From Anaerolineaceae bacterium UBA5211 (GTDB taxonomy: Bacteria; Chloroflexota; Anaerolineae; Anaerolineales; Anaerolineaceae), in NCBI GenBank assembly GCA_002412595.1, contig DHVJ01000052.1, positions 1-64,000 of the forward strand: 64,000 bases of DNA, written 5' to 3'. The notes beneath the pieces were generated by a model. The model did not search any database and was not told the DNA's origin. It saw nothing but the letters and a program-made list of their open reading frames with translations. Position numbers and translations under genes: made by a program. This document shows, piece after piece, positions 16,445 to 25,550 of the stretch (within the stretch, counting starts at the first letter, position 1; every line of letters begins with the position of its first letter).

Positions 16445-17287
16445 TTATTCTGCCACAAAGAAGCTAACACCCAGCACCCCCGGGCCGGCGTGAACCATGA
16501 TGGCCGGGGGTAGATAGGTAATAGGAATACTTTTTACTCCCAGTTTATTCTTTAATAATTCGGCTAATTCTTGCGCCTGTCCAGGCACGCCGCCGTGTTC
16601 AATCATCGGATAGCCCTCTTCTCCTTGAGGGCATTCTGCCAGGATCAATTCTACAAATTTGGCCATGGCTTTCTTGTGGGTGCGCTCAGTGGTCACCGCT
16701 TCAATTTGACCATCATTGATGCCCAGGATGGGTTTCATTTGAAGCATGCTGCCAAAAATTGCTTCTGCAGCACCAATGCGCCCGCCTTTGTGTAAATATT
16801 CCAGTGTGTCCACCAGGAAAAAAGTGCGGCTGCGTTTTGAAATTTCCAGGATATTTTGTTCAATTTCATCAGCAGATAACCCTCCCTGCTGCCATTCAAC
16901 TGCTTTTTTTACAATTGAACCTAATGCTGAGCCTAAGGTGTTGGTATCAATAATGCGAATATCCGCGTCTGGATAATCAACAACGGCTGTCTCAGCAGAG
17001 CGGACTGTGCCGCTCATTTTCTTAGAGGGGCAGATAAGCAGGATCGGTTCGCCTGTTTGCGTTAATTTATCCAAAAAAGGATTATAGAGACTGGGATAGG
17101 GGGCAGAAGTCTTGGGTAAGATGTCGGACTTTTTAAGGCGCTCAATAAAAGTATCGGAATCCATTTCAGTATCATCCCGGTAGCTTTCATCCCCAAAAAT
17201 GATGATCTGCGGCAGATACGAAAGGCCCAGATTGGCTGCTTCTTCAATGGAAAGACAGGAGAGTGTATCGGCTATTAAATGAGTCAT
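16445..17287 (-). CDS. DegV family fatty-acid-binding protein
   Basis: This 280-residue protein has the two-domain DegV fold that holds a fatty acid for the FakA/FakB-type fatty-acid kinase. Visible features are the N-terminal ADTLSCLS, the KTSAPYPSLYNPFLDKL stretch that contributes Thr-Ser to the carboxylate site, the ICPSKKMSGTVRSAE segment, and LVDTLEYLHKGGRIGAAEAIFG, a strong family hallmark. FakA is not in the window. Its ATG overlaps the stop of the upstream peptidase gene as ATGA. Confidence 0.88.
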   Translation of the reverse strand: MTHLIADTLSCLSIEEAANLGLSYLPQIIIFGDESYRDDTEMDSDTFIERLKKSDILPKTSAPYPSLYNPFLDKLTQTGEPILLICPSKKMSGTVRSAETAVVDYPDADIRIIDTNTLGSALGSIVKKAVEWQQGGLSADEIEQNILEISKRSRTFFLVDTLEYLHKGGRIGAAEAIFGSMLQMKPILGINDGQIEAVTTERTHKKAMAKFVELILAECPQGEEGYPMIEHGGVPGQAQELAELLKNKLGVKSIPITYLPPAIMVHAGPGVLGVSFFVAE

Positions 17288-18309
17288 GAATTAATTCCTT
17301 CCTTTTCGGAAATATTGAGCGATTGAACCGCAGGCAAACCACCGGCGGATTCGGCTTTTCGGACCGCGTTCAGCATCGCTTCCGCAAATACAATGGGGGC
17401 GAAAGCGCACAACAAATTTAAATCCACTTGCTTTTTCCCGGTTGCCAAACTGAAAATCGTATCGCCATCCAGCATGGTAAAAGCCGGCCGCGTGGAAATA
17501 GCGATACCATTGGAGGCCGCTTCGGCAAATTTATTAGCACCTTCTTTATCCAGCGCAGCGTTCGTAGCGATTACTCCAATGATCGTGTTTTGTTTTCCCG
17601 CAAAGGTCAGGGCTGCCTGGCCCAATTTGGACTGCATGACGGAAAGCGTGTTGGCAAAGAGGCGGTCCTTCCCAATCTTGATTGGCCCTTTCACAATGCT
17701 GCGGGCGCCTGCTACAATCTCATTAGTTTTATAGTCGATGATGTCGCCCATGGCGTTGACGGCCACAATTGATCCAACAATTACTCCTGAAGTGAACTCC
17801 ATAGAACTGGTACCCAGTCCGGATTTCATTGCCTGGCCCATACCCAAAATTTTTCCTACTGTTGCGCCTGTTCCGGCGCCGTGATTGCCTTCCGCAGGTT
17901 TTTCAGCGTTGGCCTTCAGGCAGGCTGTATAACCCATTTGTTTGTCTGGGCGTGTATGCGCGTCTCCCAAGCCCAGGTCGAACAGAATGGCCGAAGGCAC
18001 AATGGGAACCAGGGCCGGGCCGGTGTTCACACCAATTTTTTGCTCTTCCAGGTACTGCATGGCTCCGCTGGCTGCGTCCAACCCGTACGCCGATCCGCCG
18101 GCCAGCATAATGGCATGTACTTTTTGAACCATATGCATGGGCCGCAGCAGGTCTGTTTCACGTGTACCAGGCGCGCCGCCGCGCTGATTGACACCACCGA
18201 CTGCGCCGTCTTTGCATATGATGACGGTGCATCCGGTCAAAGCAGTATCGTTTTCTGCCTGACCTACTAAAATTCCGGGAATATCCGTTATAGAATTGGT
18301 TATATTCAT
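17284..18309 (-). CDS. P1 family (DmpA/BapA-like) peptidase
   Basis: This 341-residue S58-type protein belongs to the family of beta-aminopeptidases and D-aminopeptidases that self-cleave before a Ser or Thr nucleophile. It opens ITDIPGILVGQAEND, and contains GGAPGTRETDLL, the ligand-binding LAGGSAYGLDAASG, and the GAGTGATVGKI loop. The precise nucleophile cannot be fixed without alignment. Length and order fit the family. It is translationally coupled to the DegV gene. The natural substrate is unknown. Confidence 0.88.
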   Translation of the reverse strand: MNITNSITDIPGILVGQAENDTALTGCTVIICKDGAVGGVNQRGGAPGTRETDLLRPMHMVQKVHAIMLAGGSAYGLDAASGAMQYLEEQKIGVNTGPALVPIVPSAILFDLGLGDAHTRPDKQMGYTACLKANAEKPAEGNHGAGTGATVGKILGMGQAMKSGLGTSSMEFTSGVIVGSIVAVNAMGDIIDYKTNEIVAGARSIVKGPIKIGKDRLFANTLSVMQSKLGQAALTFAGKQNTIIGVIATNAALDKEGANKFAEAASNGIAISTRPAFTMLDGDTIFSLATGKKQVDLNLLCAFAPIVFAEAMLNAVRKAESAGGLPAVQSLNISEKEGINS

Positions 18310-18400
18310 AGTCTTATATAATGTGAATGAAAATTTATCTCCATACTTATTATAAATGAGCCGAAAATATTAATTAATATTAATCAAAAAGGTGAACTAC

Positions 18401-19891
18401 ATGAAGCAAGGCGATATAAGCAAACCGGTGGCATTGGTGATTTTTGGGGTGACAGGGGATCTGACACGCCGGAAATTGATCCCAGCTTTATACCAATTGT
18501 GTAATGAGGATCAGCTTCCTGCTCCGCTGCATGTGATTGGCTTTGCCCGCCGGCCTTGGAGCGATGAAAAATTGCGTGAAGAGCTGACAGCCGGTATTAT
18601 GCAATTTGCCCGTGCCAAACCGGTTGACACGCATTCGGTTGAGGAGTTGTTGGAAAATGCCAAATACATTCAATCGGATTTTCAGGAATCTGAGGGCTAT
18701 AGCCGATTATTGAATTACCTGGAAGAAAAAGGTTATCAAAAAGTTATCTTCTATTTAGCAACTCCGCCGGACGCATACGTCGAGATCATCCAGAACTTGT
18801 CCGTTTGCCAGCGTTATGCAAAACAAAAGGAATGGGTGCGCATAGTTGTAGAAAAACCCTATGGGCGTGACCTGGAAACCGCCCAAAATCTGGAAAATTA
18901 TCTGCACCAGTGCTTTTCAGAAGAACAGATCTATCGCATTGACCATTATTTGGGCAAAGAAACAGTGCAAAACATCCTGGTTTTCCGCTTCGCTAACGGT
19001 ATCTTTGAACCGCTGTGGAATAATCATTACATCGATCATGTGCAGATTACCGTGGCAGAAACGGTGGGGGTGGGCACGCGGGCAGGCTATTTCGATAAAT
19101 CCGGCATCATTCGCGACATGTTTGCCAACCACCTGCTGCAGTTGGTTACGTTGACTGCCATGGAAGCGCCTTATGCGTTCAATGAATCTTCTGTCCGGGA
19201 TGAAAAGATGAAAGTCTTGCGTTCGCTGCGCCCCATGCGCGATGAACAGGCGCTGGTTAATACCGTACGCGGCCAATATAGCGCCGGAGAGGTAAATGGA
19301 CGTCAGCTGCAGGCCTATTTGAAAGAAGACCGCGTCGCCCCGGATTCTATTACTGAGACTTATTTGGCTGCCAAGTTATACATTGATAATTGGCGCTGGG
19401 CAGGTGTGCCTTTCTTTATCCGCAGCGGAAAAGCACTGCCGGTGCGTGAAACGGAAATTGCGATTCAGTTCAAACAGGTCCCGCTTTCGCTTTTCAACTG
19501 GAAAAATATGGCCGGCGAAGCGCCCAATGTACTGGTCATGCGCCTCCAACCGGATGAGGGTATTAATCTATCATTGGGTGCTAAAATCCCGGGGCCAACC
19601 AACCAGATTGCCCCGGTCAAGATGGAATTTTGTTACCAGGAAGCGTTTGGATCGGAACCACCTGAAGCTTATGAAAGACTGCTGCTGGATTGCATCCAGG
19701 GTGATCAAACGTTGTTTACCCGTACAGATGAAGTAATTGAACAGTGGCGTTTTGTAACGGATATTTTACGAGCGTGGGAAGCCCATCCGGTGAAAAGTTT
19801 GCCCCAATACCCTGCAGGTACCTGGGGGCCGGTTCAGGCGGATGATTTCATTGCGGAAGACAACCGGCACTGGCGCACGCCCGGAATGTAA
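18401..19891 (+). CDS. zwf: Glucose-6-phosphate 1-dehydrogenase
   Basis: This 496-residue enzyme catalyses the NADP-linked first step of the oxidative pentose phosphate pathway. The nucleotide fold starts FGVTGDLTRRKLIPALY, the catalytic motif is RIDHYLGKETVQN, and the substrate-side EKPYGRD is present. ATG 18401 is chosen over GTG 18392 because AAGGTG sits six bases before it. It is the only pentose-phosphate gene here. It is convergent with the zinc-ribbon gene, four bases between stops. Confidence 0.95.
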   Translation: MKQGDISKPVALVIFGVTGDLTRRKLIPALYQLCNEDQLPAPLHVIGFARRPWSDEKLREELTAGIMQFARAKPVDTHSVEELLENAKYIQSDFQESEGYSRLLNYLEEKGYQKVIFYLATPPDAYVEIIQNLSVCQRYAKQKEWVRIVVEKPYGRDLETAQNLENYLHQCFSEEQIYRIDHYLGKETVQNILVFRFANGIFEPLWNNHYIDHVQITVAETVGVGTRAGYFDKSGIIRDMFANHLLQLVTLTAMEAPYAFNESSVRDEKMKVLRSLRPMRDEQALVNTVRGQYSAGEVNGRQLQAYLKEDRVAPDSITETYLAAKLYIDNWRWAGVPFFIRSGKALPVRETEIAIQFKQVPLSLFNWKNMAGEAPNVLVMRLQPDEGINLSLGAKIPGPTNQIAPVKMEFCYQEAFGSEPPEAYERLLLDCIQGDQTLFTRTDEVIEQWRFVTDILRAWEAHPVKSLPQYPAGTWGPVQADDFIAEDNRHWRTPGM

Positions 19892-19895
19892 AATA

Positions 19896-20480
19896 TTAAA
19901 GAGGGCGACCGCAATTCGGGCAAGTATTTTCGGATTGCAGCACCACGTAACCGCAGTTTTTACAGGTTGCCGGCTGTGCGTTTCCCAGTGGGGCACCGCA
20001 TGCCAGACAGCTGGGTGCGCCGGCAGGATTGGCTGCTTGGCAATATTCGCACATCACCCGATGCAGGCGTTCGGAAAGTTCATATCCACTGCCCAGCACA
20101 CGCGCATTGGCGCTCAAGACTTTCCAGGTTTCATCGGTTAATTGGATGGATTCAATATCCTGGGCGATATCATCAATGCGGCTCAACAGGTTGAAGGGAT
20201 TCTGGATCGCGGCTAAAGCAGAATATCCAAGACTGGCAGCCACACCCACCCAGGCTTGCTGGCTGGTTTGCACGGCTATACCGTCTTCTACTTCTTGAAA
20301 GGTTATGGTCAAGGCTGTCTGACCGCCGGAAGGACTATCCTGGCGAGTTTTAATCTGGACTACTGTATTTTCCCCGGAACCGATTTTATGAACAATAAAG
20401 TTTCCGCGGTTGAAATGCACAAGCAAGCAGGCTGCCAAGTCGTCTGTTGAAAAATCGCCATGAAAAATTCGTTGTTCCAT
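19896..20480 (-). CDS. Double zinc-ribbon protein
   Basis: The 194 residues divide into an N-terminal domain of about 145 residues with no motif I recognise, and a C-terminal pair of treble-clef/zinc-ribbon knuckles: CEYCQ...CLAC and CKNCG...CPNC. Such tandem ribbons are common on Chloroflexi cytosolic proteins and may bind protein or RNA. It is divergently transcribed from the SH3-domain gene, with 39 bases between start codons, so promoters must overlap; a TATAAT at 20491-20496 could serve the plus strand. Confidence 0.65.
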   Translation of the reverse strand: MEQRIFHGDFSTDDLAACLLVHFNRGNFIVHKIGSGENTVVQIKTRQDSPSGGQTALTITFQEVEDGIAVQTSQQAWVGVAASLGYSALAAIQNPFNLLSRIDDIAQDIESIQLTDETWKVLSANARVLGSGYELSERLHRVMCEYCQAANPAGAPSCLACGAPLGNAQPATCKNCGYVVLQSENTCPNCGRPL

Positions 20481-20519
20481 ACCTATGGATTATAATCTTT
20501 TACCAGTCAAAGGTCGCTT

Positions 20520-21137
20520 ATGAAACGTAAAAATATTTTTATTGCAATTCTGTTCGTCATGGTTATGACGATTGTTTCCACAAAAACCATTCAGGTTGCC
20601 GCGCAAGAAATTGAACAGCAGCCTACTGTTGCCATTCCTACGGTGACCGGCACTCCCGAAGGCGTCACAATCACGGTTCCGTTGGACCAGGAGTATGTCA
20701 ATGTACGCAATGGACCAGGTACCTTGTACGATCTGGTCGGCCGTCTTGTCGCTGGACAAAAAGCGGCTGTGTTAGGGCGTTCAGAAGGCGGCGATTGGCT
20801 GTTCATACAATATTTTGGCGGCCCGGATAACCAGGGGTGGGTTTACGCAGCCCCGGTTTCACTTTCTGCGGGTGAGGTGCCAATTGTGGAACCACCGCCA
20901 ACGCTTACGCCAGCCATGAGCCCAACTATTAATTCAACTTTGGCTGCCCAATTTATCACTACACCGATTCCCACGCGTTTGGCGACATTTACTCCGGCCG
21001 AGTCGCTGGTTATACCGACTTACGAAGACGTTTCCCAAACTTCACTGTTGGGCAGCATCCCCATGGGATTGATCATCTTGATCCTGGGGATTATTGGCGG
21101 AATTCTGGCGGTTATTTCAGTCATTCGTGGACATTAG
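20520..21137 (+). CDS. Secreted SH3-domain protein with C-terminal membrane anchor
   Basis: The 205-residue protein has an N-terminal signal or anchor (IFIAILFVMVMTIVS), a bacterial SH3 domain at about residues 55-120 with YVNVRNGPGTLYDLVGRL and NQGWVYAAPVSL, a Pro/Thr-rich linker, and a C-terminal span near residues 180-200 (MGLIILILGIIGGILAVISV) followed by RGH. The topology suggests an extracytoplasmic SH3 domain held at the membrane, possibly binding cell-wall material. AAAGG lies seven bases before the ATG. Its end overlaps the convergent patatin gene by 21 bases. Confidence 0.7.
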   Translation: MKRKNIFIAILFVMVMTIVSTKTIQVAAQEIEQQPTVAIPTVTGTPEGVTITVPLDQEYVNVRNGPGTLYDLVGRLVAGQKAAVLGRSEGGDWLFIQYFGGPDNQGWVYAAPVSLSAGEVPIVEPPPTLTPAMSPTINSTLAAQFITTPIPTRLATFTPAESLVIPTYEDVSQTSLLGSIPMGLIILILGIIGGILAVISVIRGH

Positions 21138-22076
21138 ATCAGGCATAATCTCACTAAGAAGCGTCCCGTTCATGTAAGAAGGACGCATCCAGCGGTTCAA
21201 GCGCTTGTAAGCTGAGAAAGACGCATTGATCTCGCTCAGTGATTCTTTTACAGCTTTTTCTCCGTAAGCAATGGCTTCGTCCACATCGACTTGGTCCATG
21301 ATTGAGTATTTATAGATTTTCGGGTGCAATAGCACATCCGGCTTTTCGATGCGCAAGCGCAACTCTGCGATCATGTTGGAGGTGATATCGCTGGAATCCA
21401 CAAAGATTTTCATGGCCTGGCTGAGGCGCAGTTGATTGAAATGCTGCATGATGAAATCCGGAACGGGAACATAAGAAGGGACTTGTATTTTATCCACCTC
21501 ACCCCACTCGCTGTTGGGAACGGATAGACTAACTGCGACAATAGGATAATCAGGAAATAGCCAACGCGCGGGAGAGACCGGCACAGGATCCAAGACACCG
21601 CCATCCACCAAATCCATGTCCCCCATACGCACAGCCGGGAATAAGCCTGGAATTGCAGAGGTAGCCTGAATGGCCGGCAGTATCTTGCCAACATTCATGA
21701 TAATTTCACGGCCGGTATTGATGTCAACCGCTGTGGACACAAATGGTGTCTTTAATTCATTGAAAGTCATATCCCCCAGCTTCGCTTTGAGGATATTAAA
21801 CAAACCCTGCAACCCGACTAAAGAGGGCGGATCATTTGGCGCGCGATTAATCATTTTTTGGAAATTCAGCTCTTTTGAAAACTTTTCCATTTCTTCGGTT
21901 GAAAAGCCTGCGGCACAAAGTGAACCTACAATACCGCCGACACTGGTGCCTGTGATAGCTGCAATTTCAAAGTCTTCTTTCAACAATTGACGGATAACAC
22001 CAATGTGCGCGAAACCTTTGATGCCGCCGCCGCCTAATGCTAAGGTTATTTTCTTCATATTATTATTTACGTTCAT
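21117..22076 (-). CDS. Patatin-like phospholipase
   Basis: This 319-residue protein has the three patatin landmarks: the oxyanion Gly-rich loop LGGGGIKGFAHIGV, the nucleophile elbow GTSVGG, and the catalytic Asp in LVDGGVLDPVPV. There is no signal peptide or outer-membrane domain, so it resembles cytosolic RssA/YchK-type bacterial patatins. ATG 22076 is taken as the start, with a TTG three bases upstream and a second ATG at residue 7; no strong ribosome site distinguishes them. The physiological lipid is not known. Confidence 0.88.
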   Translation of the reverse strand: MNVNNNMKKITLALGGGGIKGFAHIGVIRQLLKEDFEIAAITGTSVGGIVGSLCAAGFSTEEMEKFSKELNFQKMINRAPNDPPSLVGLQGLFNILKAKLGDMTFNELKTPFVSTAVDINTGREIIMNVGKILPAIQATSAIPGLFPAVRMGDMDLVDGGVLDPVPVSPARWLFPDYPIVAVSLSVPNSEWGEVDKIQVPSYVPVPDFIMQHFNQLRLSQAMKIFVDSSDITSNMIAELRLRIEKPDVLLHPKIYKYSIMDQVDVDEAIAYGEKAVKESLSEINASFSAYKRLNRWMRPSYMNGTLLSEIMPDLMSTND

Positions 22077-22256
22077 CAATGAAAAAAGTTTTATAAATTT
22101 TGTATGGTGAATTATATAATGACCAATATTGGAAAAGACAGAGATTTATTATTTGTTAATCTGTTTGTGCTGAAATATAAATCACAGATGTTAAACTTGA
22201 ACTGGTGTATGCTTGTCAGAATTTAATATGTATCAATAGGATGTTAAAATTAGCCC

Positions 22257-22703
22257 ATGGGAAAAAAGATTGTTGCATCTAACAGAAAAGCGAAATTTGA
22301 ATATTTTCTGCTGGAAAACTACGAAGCTGGTATTTCACTGAAAGGCAGCGAAATAAAATCCATTCGCGCAGGTCAGATCAGTATTGCTGAGGCTTATGTC
22401 CAAATCACTGGAGAAGAGGCATGGTTGATTAACGCGCATATTTCTCCTTACGACCCTGCCAGCCGTGAAAATCATGACCCGCTACGCAAGCGGCGTTTGT
22501 TATTGCATAAAAAAGAAATTGATGAAATCTCGCAGGCTGTTCGCAGCAAGGGCCTCACGGTAATACCCACTTCTGTATATCTAAGTGATGGCTTAGCCAA
22601 AGTGAATATAGCGCTGGCTAAAGGCAAGAAAATGTATGATAAACGGCAGGAAATTGCCAAACGGGACTTTCAAAGAGATCTGGATCGAGAAGGAAAACGC
22701 TAA
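22257..22703 (+). CDS. smpB: SsrA-binding protein SmpB
   Basis: This 148-residue tmRNA partner is needed for ribosome rescue by trans-translation. The sequence shows FEYFLLENYEAGISLKGSEI and SIRAGQISIAEAYV, the family core, and the basic C-terminal tail KGKKMYDKRQEIAKRDFQRD, which enters the empty mRNA channel. Length is standard. tmRNA itself was not found in this window. The next gene starts 15 bases downstream. Confidence 0.96.
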   Translation: MGKKIVASNRKAKFEYFLLENYEAGISLKGSEIKSIRAGQISIAEAYVQITGEEAWLINAHISPYDPASRENHDPLRKRRLLLHKKEIDEISQAVRSKGLTVIPTSVYLSDGLAKVNIALAKGKKMYDKRQEIAKRDFQRDLDREGKR

Positions 22704-22718
22704 ACAGGAAAATAATCT

Positions 22719-24281
22719 ATGATAAGTTTGGATGGGCATTCGCTGAACCTCAAATCTGTAATTCGAGCATCGCGTTATCACGAACAAATAGAACTATCAT
22801 CATCGGCTCAATCAGCCATGCAAAAATCGCAGGCAAAATTACAGGCGATCATTGCCCAATCCAAGCCGGTTTATGGCTTGAATACCGGCTTTGGCATTTT
22901 CGCTGACCGGACCATCACCCGTGCTGAAAGCCAGCAGTTGAATCGCAATTTGATTCTCAGCCATGCAGTCGGTACAGGGAATCCGCTGCCACAGGAAGTC
23001 GTGCGGGCGGCTATGCTGATCCGTGCCAACAGCCTGGCCAAGGGATATTCCGGAATAAAACCAGGTATGGTCCAGGTGCTATTGGAAATGCTGAACCTCG
23101 GCGTCATACCGGTTGTGTATGACAAAGGGTCATTAGGGTCATCCGGCGACCTGTGTATGTTGGCGCAGATGGCATTGGTGGCAAGTACATTTCCGCAGGA
23201 GAAAGAATCTGAAAGCGGTTTGGCGGTTTATCAAAGTGAAGTCATGAGCGGGCGTGAAGCCATGCAAAAAGCCGGCATCCAGCGCCTGACACTTTCGGAT
23301 AAGGACGGCCTGGCATTGATTAATGGGGCAACATTTTCTGCCGCTCTGCTGGCCTTGGCTGTTTATGATAGCGCCTATTTATGTTATTTAGCCGATTTAG
23401 CCGCCGCCTTGAGTTTTGAGGCATTACTGGCGCGCACCGACCCGCTGCATCCTGAATTGCATCAGGCGCGAGGTTTGGACGGACAGATCCAATCCGCTGC
23501 CAATATTAGCCTCTTCTTGGAAAACAGCAGCTTTGTGAATGCTCACCACCAGGTCCAGGATGCCTATTCTCTGCGCTGCGCGCCGCAAGTACACGGTGCT
23601 GTGCGGGATACAGTTGAGTTTGTGCAATCGATTGTGTCCAGGGAAATCAATGCGGCTACTGATAACCCGCTGATTGTCGGGGAGGGGTTAGCGATATCCG
23701 GAGGGAACTTCCATGGGGAAGCCGTCGGTATGAACGCTGATTATCTGGCAATTGCGCTCTCCGAACTTTCTGGCATTTCTGAAAGGCGCACATTCCGCTT
23801 GATGGATAGCCATTTGAACAATGGCTTGCCGGCTATGCTGGTGGGTAACGCGGATAAAGCCGGGCTTAATTCCGGTATCATGATGCTGCAGTACACCGCT
23901 GCGTCCTTAGCACTGGAGAACCAAACACTGTGCTCACCGGATTCGGTGCGTTCACTGCCCACTTCTGCCAATCAGGAGGATTTCAACGCTAACGCCTATA
24001 ATGCCGCGTGGCATTTGCACCAGGTGTTGGAAAATGCCGCTAAAATCATCTGTATCGAAATATACGCCGCTTGCCGTGCGATCGATTTACGCCAGCGCGC
24101 AATGCCAAGACTGCGTTTAGGCAGTGAAACTGCTGCAGTTTATGATTGGGTACGAGCTTTAATTCCTTATCAGGATGGCGACGCACTTTGGAAAGAAGAA
24201 ATCGATTTGCTGCAGGACGAGCTTATCTACAAGAAAGATTTCAGAGAAACCTTTTATAAAACTGAATTGACAAATGTGTGA
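22719..24281 (+). CDS. hutH: Histidine ammonia-lyase-like MIO enzyme
   Basis: This 520-residue enzyme belongs to the histidine/phenylalanine ammonia-lyase family. The MIO cofactor normally forms from Ala-Ser-Gly; here residues 141-143 are Ser-Ser-Gly (GSLGSSGDL). Catalytic-site residues expected for HAL are present: Tyr 52 (YGLNTGFG), His 82 (SHAVGTG), Asn 202 (LINGAT), the QDAYSLR segment with Tyr and Arg, and Glu 420 (NQED). The stretch after NQED is FNANAYNAA rather than HAL's HVSMG-type. No urocanase or other hut gene is near, so the substrate may not be histidine. It shares an operon-like arrangement with smpB and the L,D-transpeptidase gene. Confidence 0.8.
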   Translation: MISLDGHSLNLKSVIRASRYHEQIELSSSAQSAMQKSQAKLQAIIAQSKPVYGLNTGFGIFADRTITRAESQQLNRNLILSHAVGTGNPLPQEVVRAAMLIRANSLAKGYSGIKPGMVQVLLEMLNLGVIPVVYDKGSLGSSGDLCMLAQMALVASTFPQEKESESGLAVYQSEVMSGREAMQKAGIQRLTLSDKDGLALINGATFSAALLALAVYDSAYLCYLADLAAALSFEALLARTDPLHPELHQARGLDGQIQSAANISLFLENSSFVNAHHQVQDAYSLRCAPQVHGAVRDTVEFVQSIVSREINAATDNPLIVGEGLAISGGNFHGEAVGMNADYLAIALSELSGISERRTFRLMDSHLNNGLPAMLVGNADKAGLNSGIMMLQYTAASLALENQTLCSPDSVRSLPTSANQEDFNANAYNAAWHLHQVLENAAKIICIEIYAACRAIDLRQRAMPRLRLGSETAAVYDWVRALIPYQDGDALWKEEIDLLQDELIYKKDFRETFYKTELTNV

Positions 24282-24301
24282 AAAGAAGGTATTGATTAAT
24301 T

Positions 24302-25432
24302 ATGTTGGATAATAAAGACCGAATTAGTCGAAGAACTTTCCTCGAAAGAGGGTTAGTAGGGTTGGGCGGTTTGGCTGTGATGCCCGTGTTTAAGAATAGT
24401 AAAAATTTCTTGGCTGAATTTCCGGATAGTGAATATATTGGCCGGAATACCGTTTATCTGCCATCCTCATTACCAATCCGCTCCCGTCCCAATGTCGATG
24501 CGGATGCGGTGCGTTATTTGGGAGAGGACGAATGCGTCAGCTGGCTGCGTGAAGTAGTTGGCGATCATCCCACCGGCCGCACCAATCGTAAATGGGTAGA
24601 AACTCCGGAAGGCTATGTATATTCCCCCAGCCTGCAAAAGGTAAAAAATCTTCCCAATGAACCCACCACCACTCTGCCGCAGTATGGTGACGAGTCCGGC
24701 ATGTGGGTGGAAGTAACCGTCCCTTATGTAAACCTGACGCTGGATAATCCACCGGCCAAATCACCCTGGTTGAATGCAGTTTCATCGACCCTGTGGCGGT
24801 TGTATTACAGCCAGGTTATTTGGGTCAACCAAATTGCCATGGGAGAAGACGGCAACTTGTTGTATCGCGTGGAAGAGCGTTATGGCTCCTATGGGGATAT
24901 ATTCTGGGCGGACGCGCGTGCTTTTCGCATTATTACTGAGGAAGAACTTGCGCCAATCCATCCGGAAGTTACCGATAAGAAGATTATCGTAAACATTAAC
25001 GAACAGTCTTTGACCTGCTATGAGGGCGACACCGAAGTGTATTTCTGCCAGGTAGCCACTGGTAAGACCCTCGATTCCTTGGGTAACCCTGTCGAAACCT
25101 GGGCGACCCCAGTGGGCAACCATTGGGTTTGGCGTAAGGTCATCTCGCTGCATATGAGCGGTGGTGGTGCCGGCGCGACCGAGGAAGGTTACGACACCAT
25201 GGCTGTTCCCTGGACATCCCTGTTTCAGGGAGAAGGTGTGGCTATTCATGGTGCTTTCTGGCACAATGACTTTGGCACGCCCAAATCACACGGATGTGTC
25301 AATACCAGGCCGGAAGATGCCAAGTGGATTTATCGCTGGACGACCCCCAATGTACCTTACGCTGATGGGGATATCAGTGATTCAGTCAATTACTCTGGAA
25401 CGAAAATTGAAGTAGATAAACGGTTATATTAA
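24302..25432 (+). CDS. L,D-transpeptidase (YkuD) with SH3-like domain and export signal
   Basis: The 376-residue protein starts with a Tat-like signal (ISRRTFLERG followed by GLGGLAVMP). An SH3b-like region follows (LPSSLPIRSRPNVDADAVRYL), then the YkuD catalytic domain from about residue 225 (KKIIVNINEQSLTCYEGD) with HGAFWHNDFG and SHGCVN, where the Cys is the nucleophile. Family members form 3-3 cross-links in peptidoglycan or attach proteins to it. Its presence with murA argues that this organism makes peptidoglycan. It starts 20 bases after the MIO-lyase stop. Confidence 0.9.
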   Translation: MLDNKDRISRRTFLERGLVGLGGLAVMPVFKNSKNFLAEFPDSEYIGRNTVYLPSSLPIRSRPNVDADAVRYLGEDECVSWLREVVGDHPTGRTNRKWVETPEGYVYSPSLQKVKNLPNEPTTTLPQYGDESGMWVEVTVPYVNLTLDNPPAKSPWLNAVSSTLWRLYYSQVIWVNQIAMGEDGNLLYRVEERYGSYGDIFWADARAFRIITEEELAPIHPEVTDKKIIVNINEQSLTCYEGDTEVYFCQVATGKTLDSLGNPVETWATPVGNHWVWRKVISLHMSGGGAGATEEGYDTMAVPWTSLFQGEGVAIHGAFWHNDFGTPKSHGCVNTRPEDAKWIYRWTTPNVPYADGDISDSVNYSGTKIEVDKRLY

Positions 25433-25447
25433 TACCTATGAAACATC

Positions 25448-25478
25448 ATCTGGTTCCTCGCTGATAGAGGAATCAGAT
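25448..25478 (+). terminator. Hairpin after the L,D-transpeptidase gene
   Basis: A 12-bp stem, ATCTGGTTCCTC / GAGGAATCAGAT with one G-U pair, lies 16 bases after the stop codon. The following TTTATTC is a poor T-run, so termination may be partial. Confidence 0.5.
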
Positions 25479-25550
25479 TTATTCATTCAAAATACAAATA
25501 ACGAGTTCAAATCGACGAAAATCACCCCGAAAAGTTTTCCAAGCAATCAG

